From Zoroaster sp. YZ-2022 (Eukaryota > Echinodermata > Asteroidea > Forcipulatida > Zoroasteridae): a stretch of 64,000 bases of DNA. The position numbers and the translations under genes are program-made. The stretch spans positions 22,582,682 through 22,646,681 of the forward strand of contig CM055831.1 of the NCBI GenBank assembly GCA_029582265.1, given 5' to 3'. Positions 20,149 to 33,427 of the stretch are shown here, one piece after another; the stretch's first letter is position 1, and each line of letters starts with the position of its first letter. The notes beneath the pieces were generated by a model. That model saw nothing but the letters and a program-made list of their open reading frames with translations, had not been told where the DNA came from and did no database searches.

Positions 20149-22368
20149 TTGTTTTCCTTTACATGTACCATGGCTTACTCATGTTTAAATGTGCACTTGA
20201 CTTTTGTGGCTGACGTTTTAAGATCAATTTTGGATAAAACTCCAAGTGAGGCCACGTCTCTCTTGTTCCGTGCTATATGCCAACATTATTCTATTGATGT
20301 CATTTTCACTCCCCGCTTGCAAAGTGCCATAAAAGCATACTTGTACAAGCCCAATGGATTTGTATCCAGAATTAAGAAGTCAAAATTGGGAGGCAAGCAG
20401 AGCACCCTGTTTGCTGCTTGGCTTGATAAGGTAAAATTCTGGAAAATTAAGATTTTTTATTCAGAGTATACAAAAACAGGTCTACTTGATAACATCAAGA
20501 AATTGAAAAGGGAAAATGGAAAGATGGCAAACAGAAAACAAAAACTGAAAAATATTGTGAAAAGGAACAAACTTGAATTGCTGAGAGAGAAACATAGGAA
20601 ACGTGCCATGTGCCTCTCCATGATACTGAGAAATAAGCAAACAGGCAGACGATATGCATGGAGAAACAAATATCAGTATTCAAAAAGACATGCAATGAGA
20701 CTTTAAAAAAATATAAAAGAGGAGTGTCAAGCCAGGATGCAATTTCTTGATTCATGGGGAGTTCAAGTCAGAAATATAACAGTCAAAGATGCAAAAAGTG
20801 GACAACTGCAAAATATTTCTCTGATAGAAGATACAGAGGAATTGTGTAATATTTCTGAGTGTAATGAAGATGAGTTCTTACGAAGGGTTAATCTTGCCAT
20901 TTTAGTGAAAGATGCCCATGGCATCTCTGATGAGTCGTGGAACTCACTTGCTTGTATAACCAATCTCCCAAATCTTACACAGGTAAAAAGCCAAATGCCA
21001 CAAAGTGAGATAGATATCCCCTTGTCAAAAACAAAATCATCTAAACCAGGAGTTCAAAGAGATATAAAAGTACTGCTGACGAAAGAAATAAAGCATCTTG
21101 TGAGTAAGGATATACTTGGGGAGGGAAAACCAAATGTGGATGTAAAGATCACAGGGGATGGCACAGTAGTAGGTCGATGGCATTATGTGAATGTCACTTG
21201 CACAATACTAAATGATGAAGCTAATGCAACTTCAGCAAGTGCGCATCACCCCATAGCAATCCTTTGTGATGAGGAGAAATACAGTCAGTTGAAAGAGCAT
21301 TTAGTTGATATAGTGCAAGATGTAGCATCTTTCACAAGTGTAGTAATCGATGAGGTGGAGTACACAATTCGCTATTATTTATCAGGAGATTACAAGTTTC
21401 TTTTAACCGTCTGTGGCATGGGAGCAGCAAACTCCAAGTTCCCCTGTATTTATTGTCTGACTGATAGTTCACATTTGCACATCGCTTCTCCCACAATTCA
21501 GCCACGAACAATTGGTGAAAAGGGTCACTCATGTGTAAGGGATCCCATTTTCAAGTCTATACCAAGTGAGCGTGTATCTTTCGATACCTTACACATGTAT
21601 CTCAGAATCACTGACAGGCTAATGAAGAAAATAATGCAAATGATCAACGAGCTTGACATGCAAGAGATGGGATCAGTTTGTAGGTCCTATGATCCCGACA
21701 AAATGAAAAAGTGTGCCAAGATGGAAGACATTCTGGAAAGAGCTGGTGTACGTGGTTCCCCTCTGAATTATGATAAGGAAACAAAATTGGTGAAATGTCG
21801 GGATCTTAGAGGGCCCGAAAAACATAAAGTGGAGAAATTTTTGGATGACATAGAGAAGCTTGTTGAATGTCATGCACATGGACATGCAGTAGTTAATTCA
21901 TGGCGCAGGTTCAGGGTACTGTATGACAATATTCGATCATTTAAGCAGGCTAATTCCAAGTCTCCTGACAGACCTGCCCAGTTGGCAATGTTGAGAGGTG
22001 ACTTGGTTGAGTGGTATGAAAGTCTAGTATCTGTTTGCACTGCTAAGATAGCAACCCCGTATTTGCATCTGTTTGTAGTGCATTCAACTGACCTCATAGA
22101 AAGATTAGGCTCCATCCACATTTTCAATGCACAGGGCTTAGAAAAATTAAATGACATGACAACGACAGAGTACTACAAAGGTACCAACCACCGCAAAGGT
22201 GTGGAGTCAATCACCCAAATCATGCGTAGGAGCAATAGACGTCTGTATCGTGCACATAAAGGCATTACACTTCCACGAAAGCCAAAGAAGTGTGGAAAAT
22301 GTGGCCAGTATGCTGGCCATAATCGCACAACCTGTCCAAACCCAGACCAATGTCAGAATGAACTATAA
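20149..22368 (+). pseudogene. Transposase-like body with zinc knuckle, one in-frame stop
   Basis: One reading frame runs 20149-22368, broken only by TAA at 20704-20706. The upstream 185 codons include a Lys-rich helical segment (KKLKRENGKMANRKQKLK). The 543-codon downstream part has a GDG at 140-142, HPIAILCDEEKY from 171, GDYKFLL at 217-223 followed by a CxxC pair (C237, C240) and an SFDTLHMYLRITD motif at 281-293. It ends in a zinc knuckle with C519, C522, H528 and C533. The spaced acidic residues followed by CxxC recall DDE transposases with a zinc insertion. I recognise this as a family common in invertebrate genomes but cannot name its superfamily. A polyadenylation signal lies at about 22822. 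No TIR pair was found, so it may be a domesticated or degraded element. The TAA could also reflect an unrecognised intron. Confidence 0.62.
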
Positions 22369-24888
22369 ATGGAATTCATGTAAATTGTCTAATATAATTA
22401 TGAGGGTTGCTGTGTATACAAATATAATACAGGACTTTAATGTATAGCTTGTTAAAGTACAGCAGTTACAAAGGAGGCAAATTTTGCATAATTTTTTTGG
22501 AATGCAAGTGTACAAGGGTTTTTAAAGTACAGGAACAGTTTTGAGAAAAAAAATTACTTATAAAAGTTATGTGTGCTTACTGAATGCACTTATGCAATGT
22601 ATAGTACAGCACCCATTTATCTATCGTGCGTACTGAATTTATGCAATGTTCTGTGCAATAATTAAAATTACAAGTAGTTGTGTTTTTATTGTATGATATT
22701 ATTTGCCGAAAAGCAAAAAGGTCTTTTTAAAGTGTTTGAACTTTGGAGTTTTGAAATTTCATTTGTTATATGTATCAAGCCAGAGTTAAAGTTATTTTAG
22801 AGTGCATAAATTGTAAGATTGAAATAAAACAGAAACTCATGTAAGCCATGTGTGAATGGAGTGTATTTTTTTAAATTCTTAACAATGTCAAAGACCCCTA
22901 GTATTACTATTAGAGCAAGTTGACAAGAACATTAATGACGGCCGAAGGACTAATAATGAAGAATACATCTCCTTTTAATATTGAAGTAATTAAGAACTAC
23001 CAAAACAGTTATAGCTTGATCAAAATTGCCCTTAAACCCTCTACAGATGCAGTGCTACCAATTTTTTCTGTAACTCGGTGGTCGCTTAATCAGCAACAAC
23101 ATCTTTTGGAAATCCCCTTACCACCCCCCCCCCCCCCCAATAACCATCCAAAATGCTCTAAGTCCTTTTTATTCACCCAGAAACTCCCATTATGTTTGTG
23201 CACAAAACCCGATTGTGGTACATTACAAACAACCCTCTGAATACACCCGAACGGTAAATGGTAGCGCCTGACCATGCGGCGTAAACAAATGACGATTAGC
23301 CAATCAGCATGCAGTACCGTGAAGATTGCACGATCATGTCACGCATACGAGGCACACAACTGGGTCCGGGTCAGATCATTAGAATGCAGAAAATCAACTT
23401 CGGGGGTGGTCTGTGAATATTACATAGGTACATATGGTAAAATTATGTAAATTTCATTCAAACTTTGTTTGAATATTCATTAGGGTCGACAGCAACTAAC
23501 TGTGCAGTTACTTTATGAATGAGCTACATGAGTGAACAGCAAATAGACCGCCCGCTGGAGGCCATGTAGGGAGCGTCTTACCGCACCGCGAACTCGTGTA
23601 TTGTTAATGGTCGTGTGTGACGAGGTCAGTGTGCTGAAGTGCAAAAGTTGTCGTTTTGAATTCGACGGGTACATATGTAAAAAAAATTCAAAAGCAGAAA
23701 TATTGGGTTTCTACAGCAAGTAGACAAACTAAATTTACATGGGGTACAGTTACTATGTCCAGTACATGTTTCTTTTGGGAGCATGGGTTTCATAAAATAG
23801 AGGGTATATGCATTTGGCCTATACTTGTCTGTGTGCGTAATGCAGTGTTTTTCAACGCTGGTGTTTGTATGAGAGATGTCCGTTTACTTATTGTAATGGG
23901 GAGCACAATTTGCGAGGGGAGCACAGTTATGGGGAATAAGAGGTAGAGATAGTTGGTTTGAACACAAATTAATGATGCAGATATCAGTGGTTACAATTTG
24001 TATGTAATAGATACTTGTTTATTGGCAACTTGATGGCAGTAAAACATGGAGGATATAGTTTAAAAAAGCATGTTATTTTATTTTAAAAAAGGGTTGTGAT
24101 TATATGATGTTTCTTTGGCAAGGTTCTGTGAAAGAGTGATGATGGTAAAATAATGTAGAAGCAGTTGTTTGTTTTGTTGGTTAAGTGAAAAGTGTTATCC
24201 GGAAAACTGAAATTGGAGGGGCTCTTTGTCTAGATGGCGGGGGGGCGCGAATCTGAGGTTGCTGATTTGTCAGGAAGAGGGAAGTTAGCCTTAGAGATTT
24301 CAAGGTGTATTTTTTAGTGTGCCTAAACGATGGCCCCAGTGAGGTATTCCATGTCCAGCAGTACTACAGTATGAAATACTAACGTTATTCGAAAGTTTTT
24401 GACCGTCACGTTTCCGCATGTATTGTAGGGTTATTTTTGGAAACCGGATCTCGCCAAAATTAGGCTGTGTATATTCTTTCTATTCTCAGTAAGCATGTGG
24501 CTATTCCAGAATTCACTCTGCAAGCTAAAATAATGAAAATGGGCTGACTTACCTGGTGTGTGTTCAACGATGGTGCGTGTGTGTGAGTGATTGAATGCCG
24601 CTGGTGTGTGGTTATGGCATACGTCTCTACTACGATTACTGTAGCCAGGCACCGCTTGGTAGTATGCGTGTGCTTGTATGGCGCGTGTGTGGTACCTATA
24701 CCATGCACACCGTAAGACACATGTACAGATTTTTTTGTGCAGGATAAGAAAGGCCGCACGGAATTTCACTTTGCCATACTGGGAAACCGCACACACGCTG
24801 AGCACCTATCTTTTTACCGCAGGATAAGAAAGGTTGCACAGCTTGCAACTCTTCCGTAACTGGGAAAACAACGCACCCGTGTATGGGC
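22369..24888. other. 3' UTR then non-coding stretch
   Basis: 22369-22840 is a plausible 3' UTR of the transposase-like gene, ending near AAATAAAACAG. Beyond it no gene is supported. A C14-like homopolymer lies near 23125. GCAGGATAAGAAAGG occurs twice (24740 and 24821), each followed by CGCAC or TGCAC, a short local duplication of about 80 bp next to the start of GPCR unit 3. Confidence 0.5.
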
Positions 24889-25459
24889 GTCACAGACAGA
24901 CAACACCGTCCTCTTTTTATAATATAGATGGTTATTGTCGCAAGAAGCCTATACTGTTTTGACCGTTTGACGTCAGCGTTATGATTGTGATGATATCGGT
25001 TGCTGAGTGATGAAATTAAACTTGATTTGCTTAACCGTTTGTGCCTCAGGTAAAGACATCAGAGGCTGTCCAATTTTATTAAGGAGGATGGCGTGATTGC
25101 TAATTACCGAATTGAGACTAGTTTTGTTAACACAACAGAGCTGCAGTTTTGACAGATGAGACGCGAGGTTAAGTTGCAATTACAGGATACGGGTGATGGA
25201 TGAACGTTGTAATTGTTTAGTCAACTAGACTTTTAACATTACTCTGCACCGCTGACATCTGTAGGCGTAAGTAAACCTGTTGATTTCAACCGGGCAAGCT
25301 GAGTTGTTGCATTCAGGTCGATCTGGTTAAGGAGAAAGAGGCCGGGTTGTCTATGGCTGGAGAAATGGTGACGACGTTATAGATAAGATATAAACTTGAG
25401 GAGAGTTGGATTTCTGTTAACCTCTTTTGATTGTTCATCGTTGAAGAAAACTCTTCGTC

Positions 25460-26461
25460 ATGTTACCAGTTAACAACGACACTTTCCCGGTGCTACCATC
25501 TTCGCCGGACGGTACCGACCGACTAAACCCGGCTTTGATCGCGCTCCGGACAGCGTACATAGCCGTTACGAGTCTCGCTATCATCTGCGTGAACGTACTG
25601 ACCCTCGCTGTTATGTGGAGGGTACGTGGGGAGTTCCCACCCGGCTCGACCAAGCTTGTTATGTCCTCCCTTGCCCTGTCAGACCTTGGGATAGGGATAA
25701 TGACTATCTTTTATATCCCAATATCGGCTATGGATAGATGGCCATTTGATACCATGTGGCCATGCACACTAATGGGCTCCGTACAATGGTTTCTGATCGC
25801 TGTCTCAATCAATAACCTCATGCTTCTGTCATTCGATCGTTTGATAGCAATCACCAAACCTTTACTCTACCCAACCCTCTTACCCCAGAGACGCATGATG
25901 TATATTACCGTATTCCAATGGGTGAGTAATGCCGTTTTTGTAACGGTATTAATGGCCGTGGTGCAACCAGAGGTGCGGTACAAGCAGGCCGCCGCCGTGT
26001 GTTTGTTGGAGAACGACGAAGATAATTTAGCGTTAGATGTAACCTCGTTTTGCAGCGCGTTTCTTCTCCCCGTGACGATTATGCTTGGTATCTACATAAA
26101 ACTCATCCACACCAGCCACACCCAAGCCATGAAAATTAACACCGTGAACGTACCATCACATCACTCCCCAGAGGAACGTAAAAACGTCGGTAAAGCTGGA
26201 AGTGGGAAAGCCGTCAAACTGTTCTGCGTGATTGTTACGGTATACACCGTTAGCTGGCTGCCATATACCTCTTTGCGGATTTATGGCGATCTTAATCCGG
26301 ATAAAATTCCGTCATGGTTGGAATTTATCTTTGTGTGGCTAGCCATAAACAACAGTTGGTGGAATTTCATCATATACGTTGGAATGAACAAAACATTCAG
26401 AAAGCTATCTTTTGAAATATTAAAAGACTTAATCAAGCAATGCAGAAGATCACGTGTCTGA
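25460..26461 (+). CDS. Rhodopsin-family GPCR, single exon, copy 3 (near-identical to copy 1)
   Basis: 333 residues. It differs from the receptor at 572 at only three positions: N in place of S118 (SINN for SISN, in TM3), Y in place of H269 (SWLPY for SWLPH, just after the TM6 motif) and the final residue V for I. All family landmarks, including DRL and N-F-I-I-Y, are unchanged. Position 269 is Y in copies 2 and 3, so H in copy 1 is probably derived. Confidence 0.93.
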   Translation: MLPVNNDTFPVLPSSPDGTDRLNPALIALRTAYIAVTSLAIICVNVLTLAVMWRVRGEFPPGSTKLVMSSLALSDLGIGIMTIFYIPISAMDRWPFDTMWPCTLMGSVQWFLIAVSINNLMLLSFDRLIAITKPLLYPTLLPQRRMMYITVFQWVSNAVFVTVLMAVVQPEVRYKQAAAVCLLENDEDNLALDVTSFCSAFLLPVTIMLGIYIKLIHTSHTQAMKINTVNVPSHHSPEERKNVGKAGSGKAVKLFCVIVTVYTVSWLPYTSLRIYGDLNPDKIPSWLEFIFVWLAINNSWWNFIIYVGMNKTFRKLSFEILKDLIKQCRRSRV

Positions 26462-26650
26462 CAATACAATCACCAGAGAAGCAGAATGAACCCCAAATAT
26501 ATTGATGGTTATTGTTCAGTTTTCAATTTGGAGCAGTGATAAGAGATCAGGAAAATAGTTTCTTCTCCCCTCAACGTTAAATCATATTGATCACGGAAAT
26601 ATTAACTTATATCCACGGCATACTGTATACAGATATTTTAAATGCATTAA

Positions 26651-27039
26651 AGGTAAGGTGCAACATTGGTATTTCTCAAAAATTATAAACGATCACAGTT
26701 TTTACATAATTATAACTTACTTAGTGTAAATTTGAAACATGTATCATTCATTCTGAGAAATTATTGCTGTGCTTTAATTTCATTTAAAAAAATAAAAATG
26801 GTATTTTTCAGAAAGTTACCATTTAAAAACATATTGAGAAACCGTTGATCAGTTTTTACATAAAACCAACGTTCCGATAAAACAAAATTGCCTGAAAATG
26901 CCGTTAAAATAACGAAAAACGTGGGCGCTACATCTTTAAGTAAAATTATTTCTCATCTGATTGTTTGTCAATAATCAAATCAGAGAGTACCATACTCATA
27001 AAGATAGTTTTGCCAGCATAACCAATGATTTACCTTTCC
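26651..27039. mobile_element. TTAA-flanked MITE-like element in unit 3
   Basis: Counterpart of 1770-2495, with TTAA at 26647-26650 and 27040-27043 and the same ends; shorter by internal deletion. Confidence 0.45.
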
Positions 27040-27837
27040 TTAATTTGTTTACAAGCGTCGTCAAAACAGCCTGAAATCTCCAACAACATGCGAATACCAT
27101 TTGAATTTTGTTCTTTTTGAGTGCAAATGGGCATATCTATAATAGACCATGTGACTTTACATTTGTGTTAAAATCAATTTAAGAATTTTTCTGCTGATAA
27201 CCTCAAAATATCAGATTGTATGGTTGCTTGTCATAGACCAGTGTATATTTTATGCCCAGCACACTTTGACCATTGGGGCTCTTTTGTCAACGCGTAGTGT
27301 CATTGGTCACATCGTCTGTAGTTTTCATTAGACATAATTATGTGTAGCTTCGCTTCACACGCATTATTGGCATATTTCTACAGATTTATTGATATTTCAG
27401 TCATAATGAATCACAAGATTAGATCTTTCTCAGTAAGCATATCTCTCCATTATTGTTTAATCTACAAACAAAATATTAGGGTAAAGCGTAGTCCAAATTA
27501 CATGGAAATATCTAACTATAGTTATTGTTTAAATTAAGTAAAGACTGTTTGGGGTGACACAATGTGAAATTCTCTTTTGAGTAGTAAATAGTTCTGAAAA
27601 GAACTAGTGGTTAGCTATTGTTTGTATGCTGCACGTGATAGTTATTGGTTTTGTGTGAAGTTTTTTGAAATATTTTGTTTTATTTTTGGCATATATACAC
27701 GTCGTGTGATAAAATATGTGACAAACATCACACCAAGTTGCATTGACATTAGGTATCTAGGCTTACGTATGAAAATTTTAGTTTTATTTTATTTTCTGTA
27801 AAGAAATGAGTGTGGATTGACTAGTTTGTATTTAGAA

Positions 27838-28235
27838 TAAAGCTCAGTTGGTAGAGCCAACGTACGGCTATAGCTCAGTTGGTATCTAGCCAACATACGG
27901 CTATAGCTCAGTTGGTATCTAGGCAACAATACGGCTATAGCTCAGTTGGTATATAGCCTAGCCAACATACGGCTATATAGCTCAGTTGTTATCTAGCCAT
28001 CATATGGCTATATAGCTCAGTTGGTAGAGCCAACATACGGCTATATAACTCAGTTGCTATCTAGCCAACATACGGCTATACAGCTCAGTTGTTATCTAGC
28101 CATCATACGGCTATATAGCTCAGCTGGTAGAGCCAACATACGGCTATATAGCTGAGTTGGTATCTAGCCAACATACGGCTATATAGCTCAGTTGGTAGAG
28201 CCAACGTACGGCTATAGCTCAGTTGTTAGATCCAA
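27838..28235 (+). repeat. tRNA D-arm/A-box satellite, short array in unit 3
   Basis: About 11 units of the same repeat as 3291-4506. It ends GATCCAACGCACGATTA, the unoccupied equivalent of the foldback insertion site. Confidence 0.88.
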
Positions 28236-29242
28236 CGCACGATTAGGCCAAAAAAAGAAAGATGTTGAGTTGCCCTCCACCGACCGACCCAAAAGTGCTG
28301 AAATCTCGGGTCGGTTTTTTTTTCTCTTTTTTTTCTTCCTGTCATTCATAGGCCTATTTATTAATGAAACTTACCAATTTTCTTTGTATAAAACATAATA
28401 CGTTTGATTTGTGAAATTTTCCACTTTTTTTACCGGTAAATTTACCGGTACCCAAGACTCAATCTACATGTTTTCAAATCGAATGGCCCTTACACGTTGT
28501 GCACTGGCACCCCGCACTGTACATGTACATGTACGTGTGTCAACGATTGCGACTCAATCTACACGTTTTCAAATCGAATGGCCACTCACATGTTGCATGT
28601 TGAGCATTGCATGCAATATGGATGAATTGGCTATGATCTTTGCGCTTGTGTCCTTGACAAGACACTTTACCGTACTTGACTGTACACTGTACCAACGTGT
28701 GTTTAACTTCTAAACGTAAAGTTAAACGCAAATCTGTAACACTTTTTAACATTTTGATACGCTTATTAATACACACAGAACACATGTTTATATTTAAACA
28801 TGGTATTTATTTATTTAAACACAATTTTTTAAATAAACACATTAATATGTTTAACAATACTGTCAATAACTAGTTTTTATCAACGTGAAGTCCCCTGAAG
28901 TCCCCTGAAGTCCCCATGGTTTTCCCTGAACCTCATTCTCACATTAGTGATAGTTGAGAAACGAGTTAATTGCCAGATATTGGTTCTACCCCGAACCATA
29001 ATCTCACTATAGCGACAGTTGTACGATAAGGTTTTTTTCAGAACCTGTACCTCACTTAGAGATAGTTGAGATAAACACATGGTGTTACCGCAAACCGAAA
29101 TGATATCAATACTCCACCATGCAAAGCCTTAAATCTTTAAAATGCCATGTTATAATTATGTCTATTAACTTTCTTAAGAAAAGACCGCCTGAAATGTATA
29201 TCCAATTTAATCTTAATGGTACTATTTTAGATGTTGTGAATC
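28236..29242. other. Non-coding with small repeats
   Basis: A 94-bp tandem duplication (GACTCAATCTACAYGTTTTC at about 28456 and 28550), a TTTACCGGTAAATTTACCGG palindrome near 28430, and an AT-rich inverted segment at 28790-28860. 28905-29095 is a copy of the GGTTC-TTTTCAGAACC repeat family described at 50840-50995. Confidence 0.55.
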
Positions 29243-29960
29243 ATGAGGTTGCTTGGTGTCATTATTCAGAATGACTTGAAGTGGGACCTTAACACCAAGG
29301 ATATTGTGTCTAAAGCCACGTGAAGGCTGTTTTCTTTATGTATTCTAAAAAAGGCAAAAGTTGCCATTGATGATCTCATATCTGTATATTTATCATACAT
29401 ACGACCTACTGTTGAGTATGCTGCTCCTGTTTGGCATGGGTCTATAACTACCAAACAATGCAATTTTTTAGAAAGAGTTCAGAAAAGGGCACTTAGAATT
29501 ATTCTACATGATGATTATGTTTGTTATGAAAATGCCCTGTGGATTACCAACCTGTCCTCACTGCATTCACGTAGGGAAAATCTCATTTTTAATTTTGGTA
29601 AAAGTCTTCTTAAATCAGAATTATACTGGGATTTCTTGCGTCCCTCTAATGTCTCACCTAGTGTGGCTCTGCGTACCAAGAAATTTTGTGATGTTCCCAA
29701 GGCTAGGACTGAGAGATTCAGGAATTCCCCCATACCCCACTATTGTTAACATTTTAAACCAGAACATTTCATGCTGCTAATTTTGCTAGTGGTCGCTTTG
29801 TGCAATTTGTCAGTTTTCCATTCTTTTTATGCTGTGTAATTTGTCGGACTTTGAATTTTTTATTGTAAATTGCAGTATTTTAGCCAAGTGCTGTTTTTGT
29901 GATGTATATGATTTAAACCTTGAATAAATAAATAAAAAATAAAATAAAATAAAATATATA
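29243..29960 (+). pseudogene. Non-LTR retrotransposon 3' end (reverse transcriptase C-terminus)
   Basis: A frame from 29243 to 29749 encodes the typical C-terminal part of a LINE polymerase: LLGVIIQNDLKWDLN, then a SYIRPTVEYAAPVWH core, LERVQKRALRIIL and a final SRREN/F-K-LLKSE stretch. One in-frame stop, TGA at 29321-29323, sits where Arg is usual (KAT-stop-RLFSL). The element ends in an A-rich AATAAATAAATAAA...AAAATAAAATAAAA tail at about 29922-29960. Everything upstream of the RT thumb is missing, as expected from 5' truncation. Jockey/CR1/RTE-type clades cannot be separated from this fragment. Confidence 0.85.
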
Positions 29961-32600
29961 AACGTGTTTGTCTGTTTATGCCATAAACATTTGGACGCAT
30001 TTATACAGTCTGTGGCCCTTTTTAAACGTTTTGACACGTGTATAACAACTATAATGTTTAACAGCTAAACACTTGTTTTAAATCGTCATATTTAACTCAG
30101 TCAAAACATTCAACTACAGCTTGCATCTTCAACAATATTAATACTATATAAAATAGTCTTTCCTTATAAAACAACGGAACTATGCTAAACTCATCATCAG
30201 CTTGCATCTTTGACAATACCCTTCACCTGGATTGATACATAAATAAGTAATTCTTAATGAAACCATGTTAAATGCATCATCAACTTGCATCTTCAACAAT
30301 ATTAATACTGTATAACATAGGCTTTCCTTTCTTTGTCAGCCATACCCTTCACTTGAATTGATACATAAATAGGTAATTCTTAATGGAACCATGTTAAATG
30401 CATCATCAGCTTGCATCTTCAACAATATTAATACTGTACAAAGTAGGCTTTCCTTTCTTTGTCAGCCATGTCATCTACTTGGATTGATAACATAAATAAA
30501 TAATAACGGTACCATGTTAAATGCATCATCGTTGACTTTGGCTCAATAGCCAGTGGTTCCTGTTAAAGCACATGCTTTGAGACAATTATTTTGTTTTGCC
30601 TTACTCCAACCAAAGATGTTTAAATGCCCAACATCAGCATTTTTCTTTTTAAATTGCTGGTTTGTGCATCATCTACTTATTGGCAATTGTTCTAATTTTG
30701 TTTTCCAATATCGTTTTGAGACATCCAATTCCGACCATTTTGGTCAAAAGAGGCAAAAATGTGTGTACTCGATTTGGAATATCTGGCCAGACGAGAAACC
30801 ATGGAGTGAGAGACTTCTTGGCGGGGTTTTACAGTAAAACGGTTGTGAAGTACGTCATACAAGCGTCGCAGCCTTTGGTATCGTGTGAACACGAGAGCGT
30901 TATGTAGGCCATATGCCTTGATAACACATGTCTCGACTGTTTCCTTGTTTCGTGACTGAGGCCTGAGCCTAAACTTCATTTGGGAATAGGCATCCCTTAG
31001 ACATACGTCTTAGTTACATCCGTGGGAATGGGTGAGAAGGAGATGTAGGCACTTCTGTGATTATATATACTTATAGGCCTGATTAAACTGAATGTGCATT
31101 ATTGCCATTCAATTCCACTGATAACTCCCCCTCAAAGCCTGGTGGACAACCATTTACCTTTTCAGCTCAGAATATAAGTTTCAATTTGGCAACTTAAAAA
31201 ACCTTTTCGTAATTATAAACACTGTCATTTAGATTGTAATCACCTCATAAACAGTATTGTTTAATTTATAAACACGTCATGTGTTTTACAGTATTTACCA
31301 TCACATGAAAATTATTTATTTTAAAATCTATACAGAGAAATGTTACGAATATCATTAAATACATATTTAAGTCCATCTGTAATCATTTCGTTCTGTGACG
31401 TTATTGTCACATGTACGTGTTAATGCAAATAGGCAGTATAACAACAGCGCGCTTATTAAGAGTAGTCATGGTTGAAAAGCGCTTATATTTTTACCTTAAT
31501 GTTTACTTTAATTTTTGCATCGGCATGGTTGGTTTCTTTTCATTCTTCGTGAATTGTAGACTGCCAAGGCCTCACGTATCACCATTATATAAGCCCTAAA
31601 AAGATGGTTTATTCAGTTATTATCCCGTCAAAATCGATATCACTGGGTACTGACGTTTATTTTTAATTAAATGGTTGTAGCATTTTGCAAGAAGCATCTT
31701 ACCCATTATAAAGATATATCGCCCGTGTTTGGCTAAGAAGACCCACAAAATATAATTCATAGAGTGAACGAATTTTGAAAGATATCGTTGTTTAACGAAA
31801 TAAAATAAATTATGAAATTCAGATGTCGGAAACTGTATAGATAAAAGTGATATTTCAAACGCGGTTGATTGTGATTGAGAGTCGGCCGCGCTGGCTAATT
31901 AGAAGACTGACCACGCCCTCAACTCGTTACTTACAATAACGTGCATCATTGATCGCGTAAGTTTGGCTGAATATACAGACTTGAATATATGGTAACGAAT
32001 CGATTATTCATATATTCAAGATCGTAGCCAGCCTACGTTTGAGTTGCCGTAAGGATGGCCAATGCCGATTCCATTATTAACTAGGTTCAACTATTTATGA
32101 CGAAATTCAAAATTATCAACATGTTCAATAATCATACATGAACACCAAAAATGCGTCAGAATACTTCACCATTTTACAAATAATACTGCAAAATCTCCTG
32201 ATATGAATGTATATATTGCAACAGAAACTAAACGTAATTAACAAATACACTGTAGGCCTACCTATATCCTACAATATGAATGGAAATTTCGAGAAGAGCT
32301 CCACATACACGTGTATACAAGAGCTCTTCTGGAATTTTCCATTCCGATTGTGTACGTACATAATTATGTTATCAATCCGTGTGTGTAGCAGTAGATTTAT
32401 GAATATTTATATATTTGGGAAATTCGAGCAATCAGGTTGTTTCTCCGGTTTGCGATAATCGTTAGATTTTGACGCACCCTCGTACTCATGGTAATTCACT
32501 GCTGCACATGGCAAGTATGTGTAATACGATAGGATCGAGGTATAATAAAACGGCACGCATCCCCAAATCTACGGCCAAATCTACGACTTGATCTCAAGTC
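29961..32600. other. Non-coding with a roughly 128-bp repeat
   Basis: 30115-30530 contains three to four degenerate copies of a 125-130 bp unit (CAGCTTGCATCTTCAACAAT ... CTTCACTTGRATTGATACAT). No gene was recognised in the rest. Confidence 0.5.
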
Positions 32601-32920
32601 TATCCTTCGTGCGGATCTTCAGTGTCTACATTGATTGCTTGTTATAAGTCAACCGCCTGTTGATTTCACCGGTTAAACTGAGTTGTTGCATCCAGGTCGA
32701 TCTGGGTCAGGAGAAAGAGGCCGGGTTGTCTATGACTGGATCGTTAAAGACAATTGATGTGGGTTACCTTATGTGGAATATTTATATCTGCGAGGCGAGC
32801 GGCATATCCGAAGAGAAAACGACGGTATAGATAAGCAAATTTAGTGAAGACATAAACTTGAGGAGAATTTGATTTGTGTAAACTCTTTGATTGTTCCTTG
32901 TGTGAGAAAACTCACTCGTC

Positions 32921-33427
32921 ATGTTACCAGTTAACGACACTTTCCCAGTGCTTCCGTCATCGCCGGACGGTACCGACCGACTAAGCCCGGTTTTGATCGC
33001 GCTACGGACCGCGTACATAGCCGTTACGAGTCTCGCTATCATCTGCGTGAACGTACTGACCCTCGCTGTTATGGGAAGGTACGGGGGTTCCACCGGCTCG
33101 ACCAAACTTATGCTCTCCCTTGCCTGTCAGACCTTGGGCAGGATTATTCTCGCACCTATTCGTATATTCTGGATGGTGTTGTTTGATACTATATGGCCAT
33201 ACACATACTAAGTAAAATTTTCTGGGTGTTATCTCTCAATTCCTTGCGCCTCATGCTTCTCCTATTTCGATCGTTTTGATGCTTAATAGCAAACCTCTAC
33301 CCCCAAGCCTCTTACCGCAGAGACGCAGTGATGTATGGCCGTATTCCAATGGGTAAGTTCTACCGTTTTGTAGCGGGTAATGGTAACACAGCCGGGTGGG
33401 GCTGCGGCCCGATGCCGTCTTGTGTTT
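32921..33427 (+). pseudogene. Broken GPCR copy 4, truncated by assembly gap
   Basis: The first 52 codons match copies 1-3 (ATG at 32921, one Asn lost), and the upstream region from about 32620 is homologous to GPCR 2. After TM1 many small indels destroy the frame: the TM2-TM3 region ends at a stop at 33209, and recognisable TM4 pieces (CCGTATTCCAATGGGTAAG) follow before the run of N. Indel density rises toward the gap, so part of the damage could be poor consensus rather than true decay. Confidence 0.85.

Larger units (their letters stand above)
24889..27837 (+). repeat. GPCR duplication unit 3 (copy of 1-3290)
   Basis: Starts GTCACAGACAGACAACACCG exactly as position 1 and follows the same order. 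Only scattered substitutions are seen through the receptor gene. The 3' flank lacks about 340 bp present at 1930-2320. Age is therefore recent, or the two are unmerged haplotypes. Confidence 0.85.

Noticed and set aside
18384..22368. Terminal inverted repeats for the transposase-like gene
   Set aside because: Compared 18140-18380 with 22440-23640 in both orientations by eye; similarities such as ATGAGCTA were too short to support ends.
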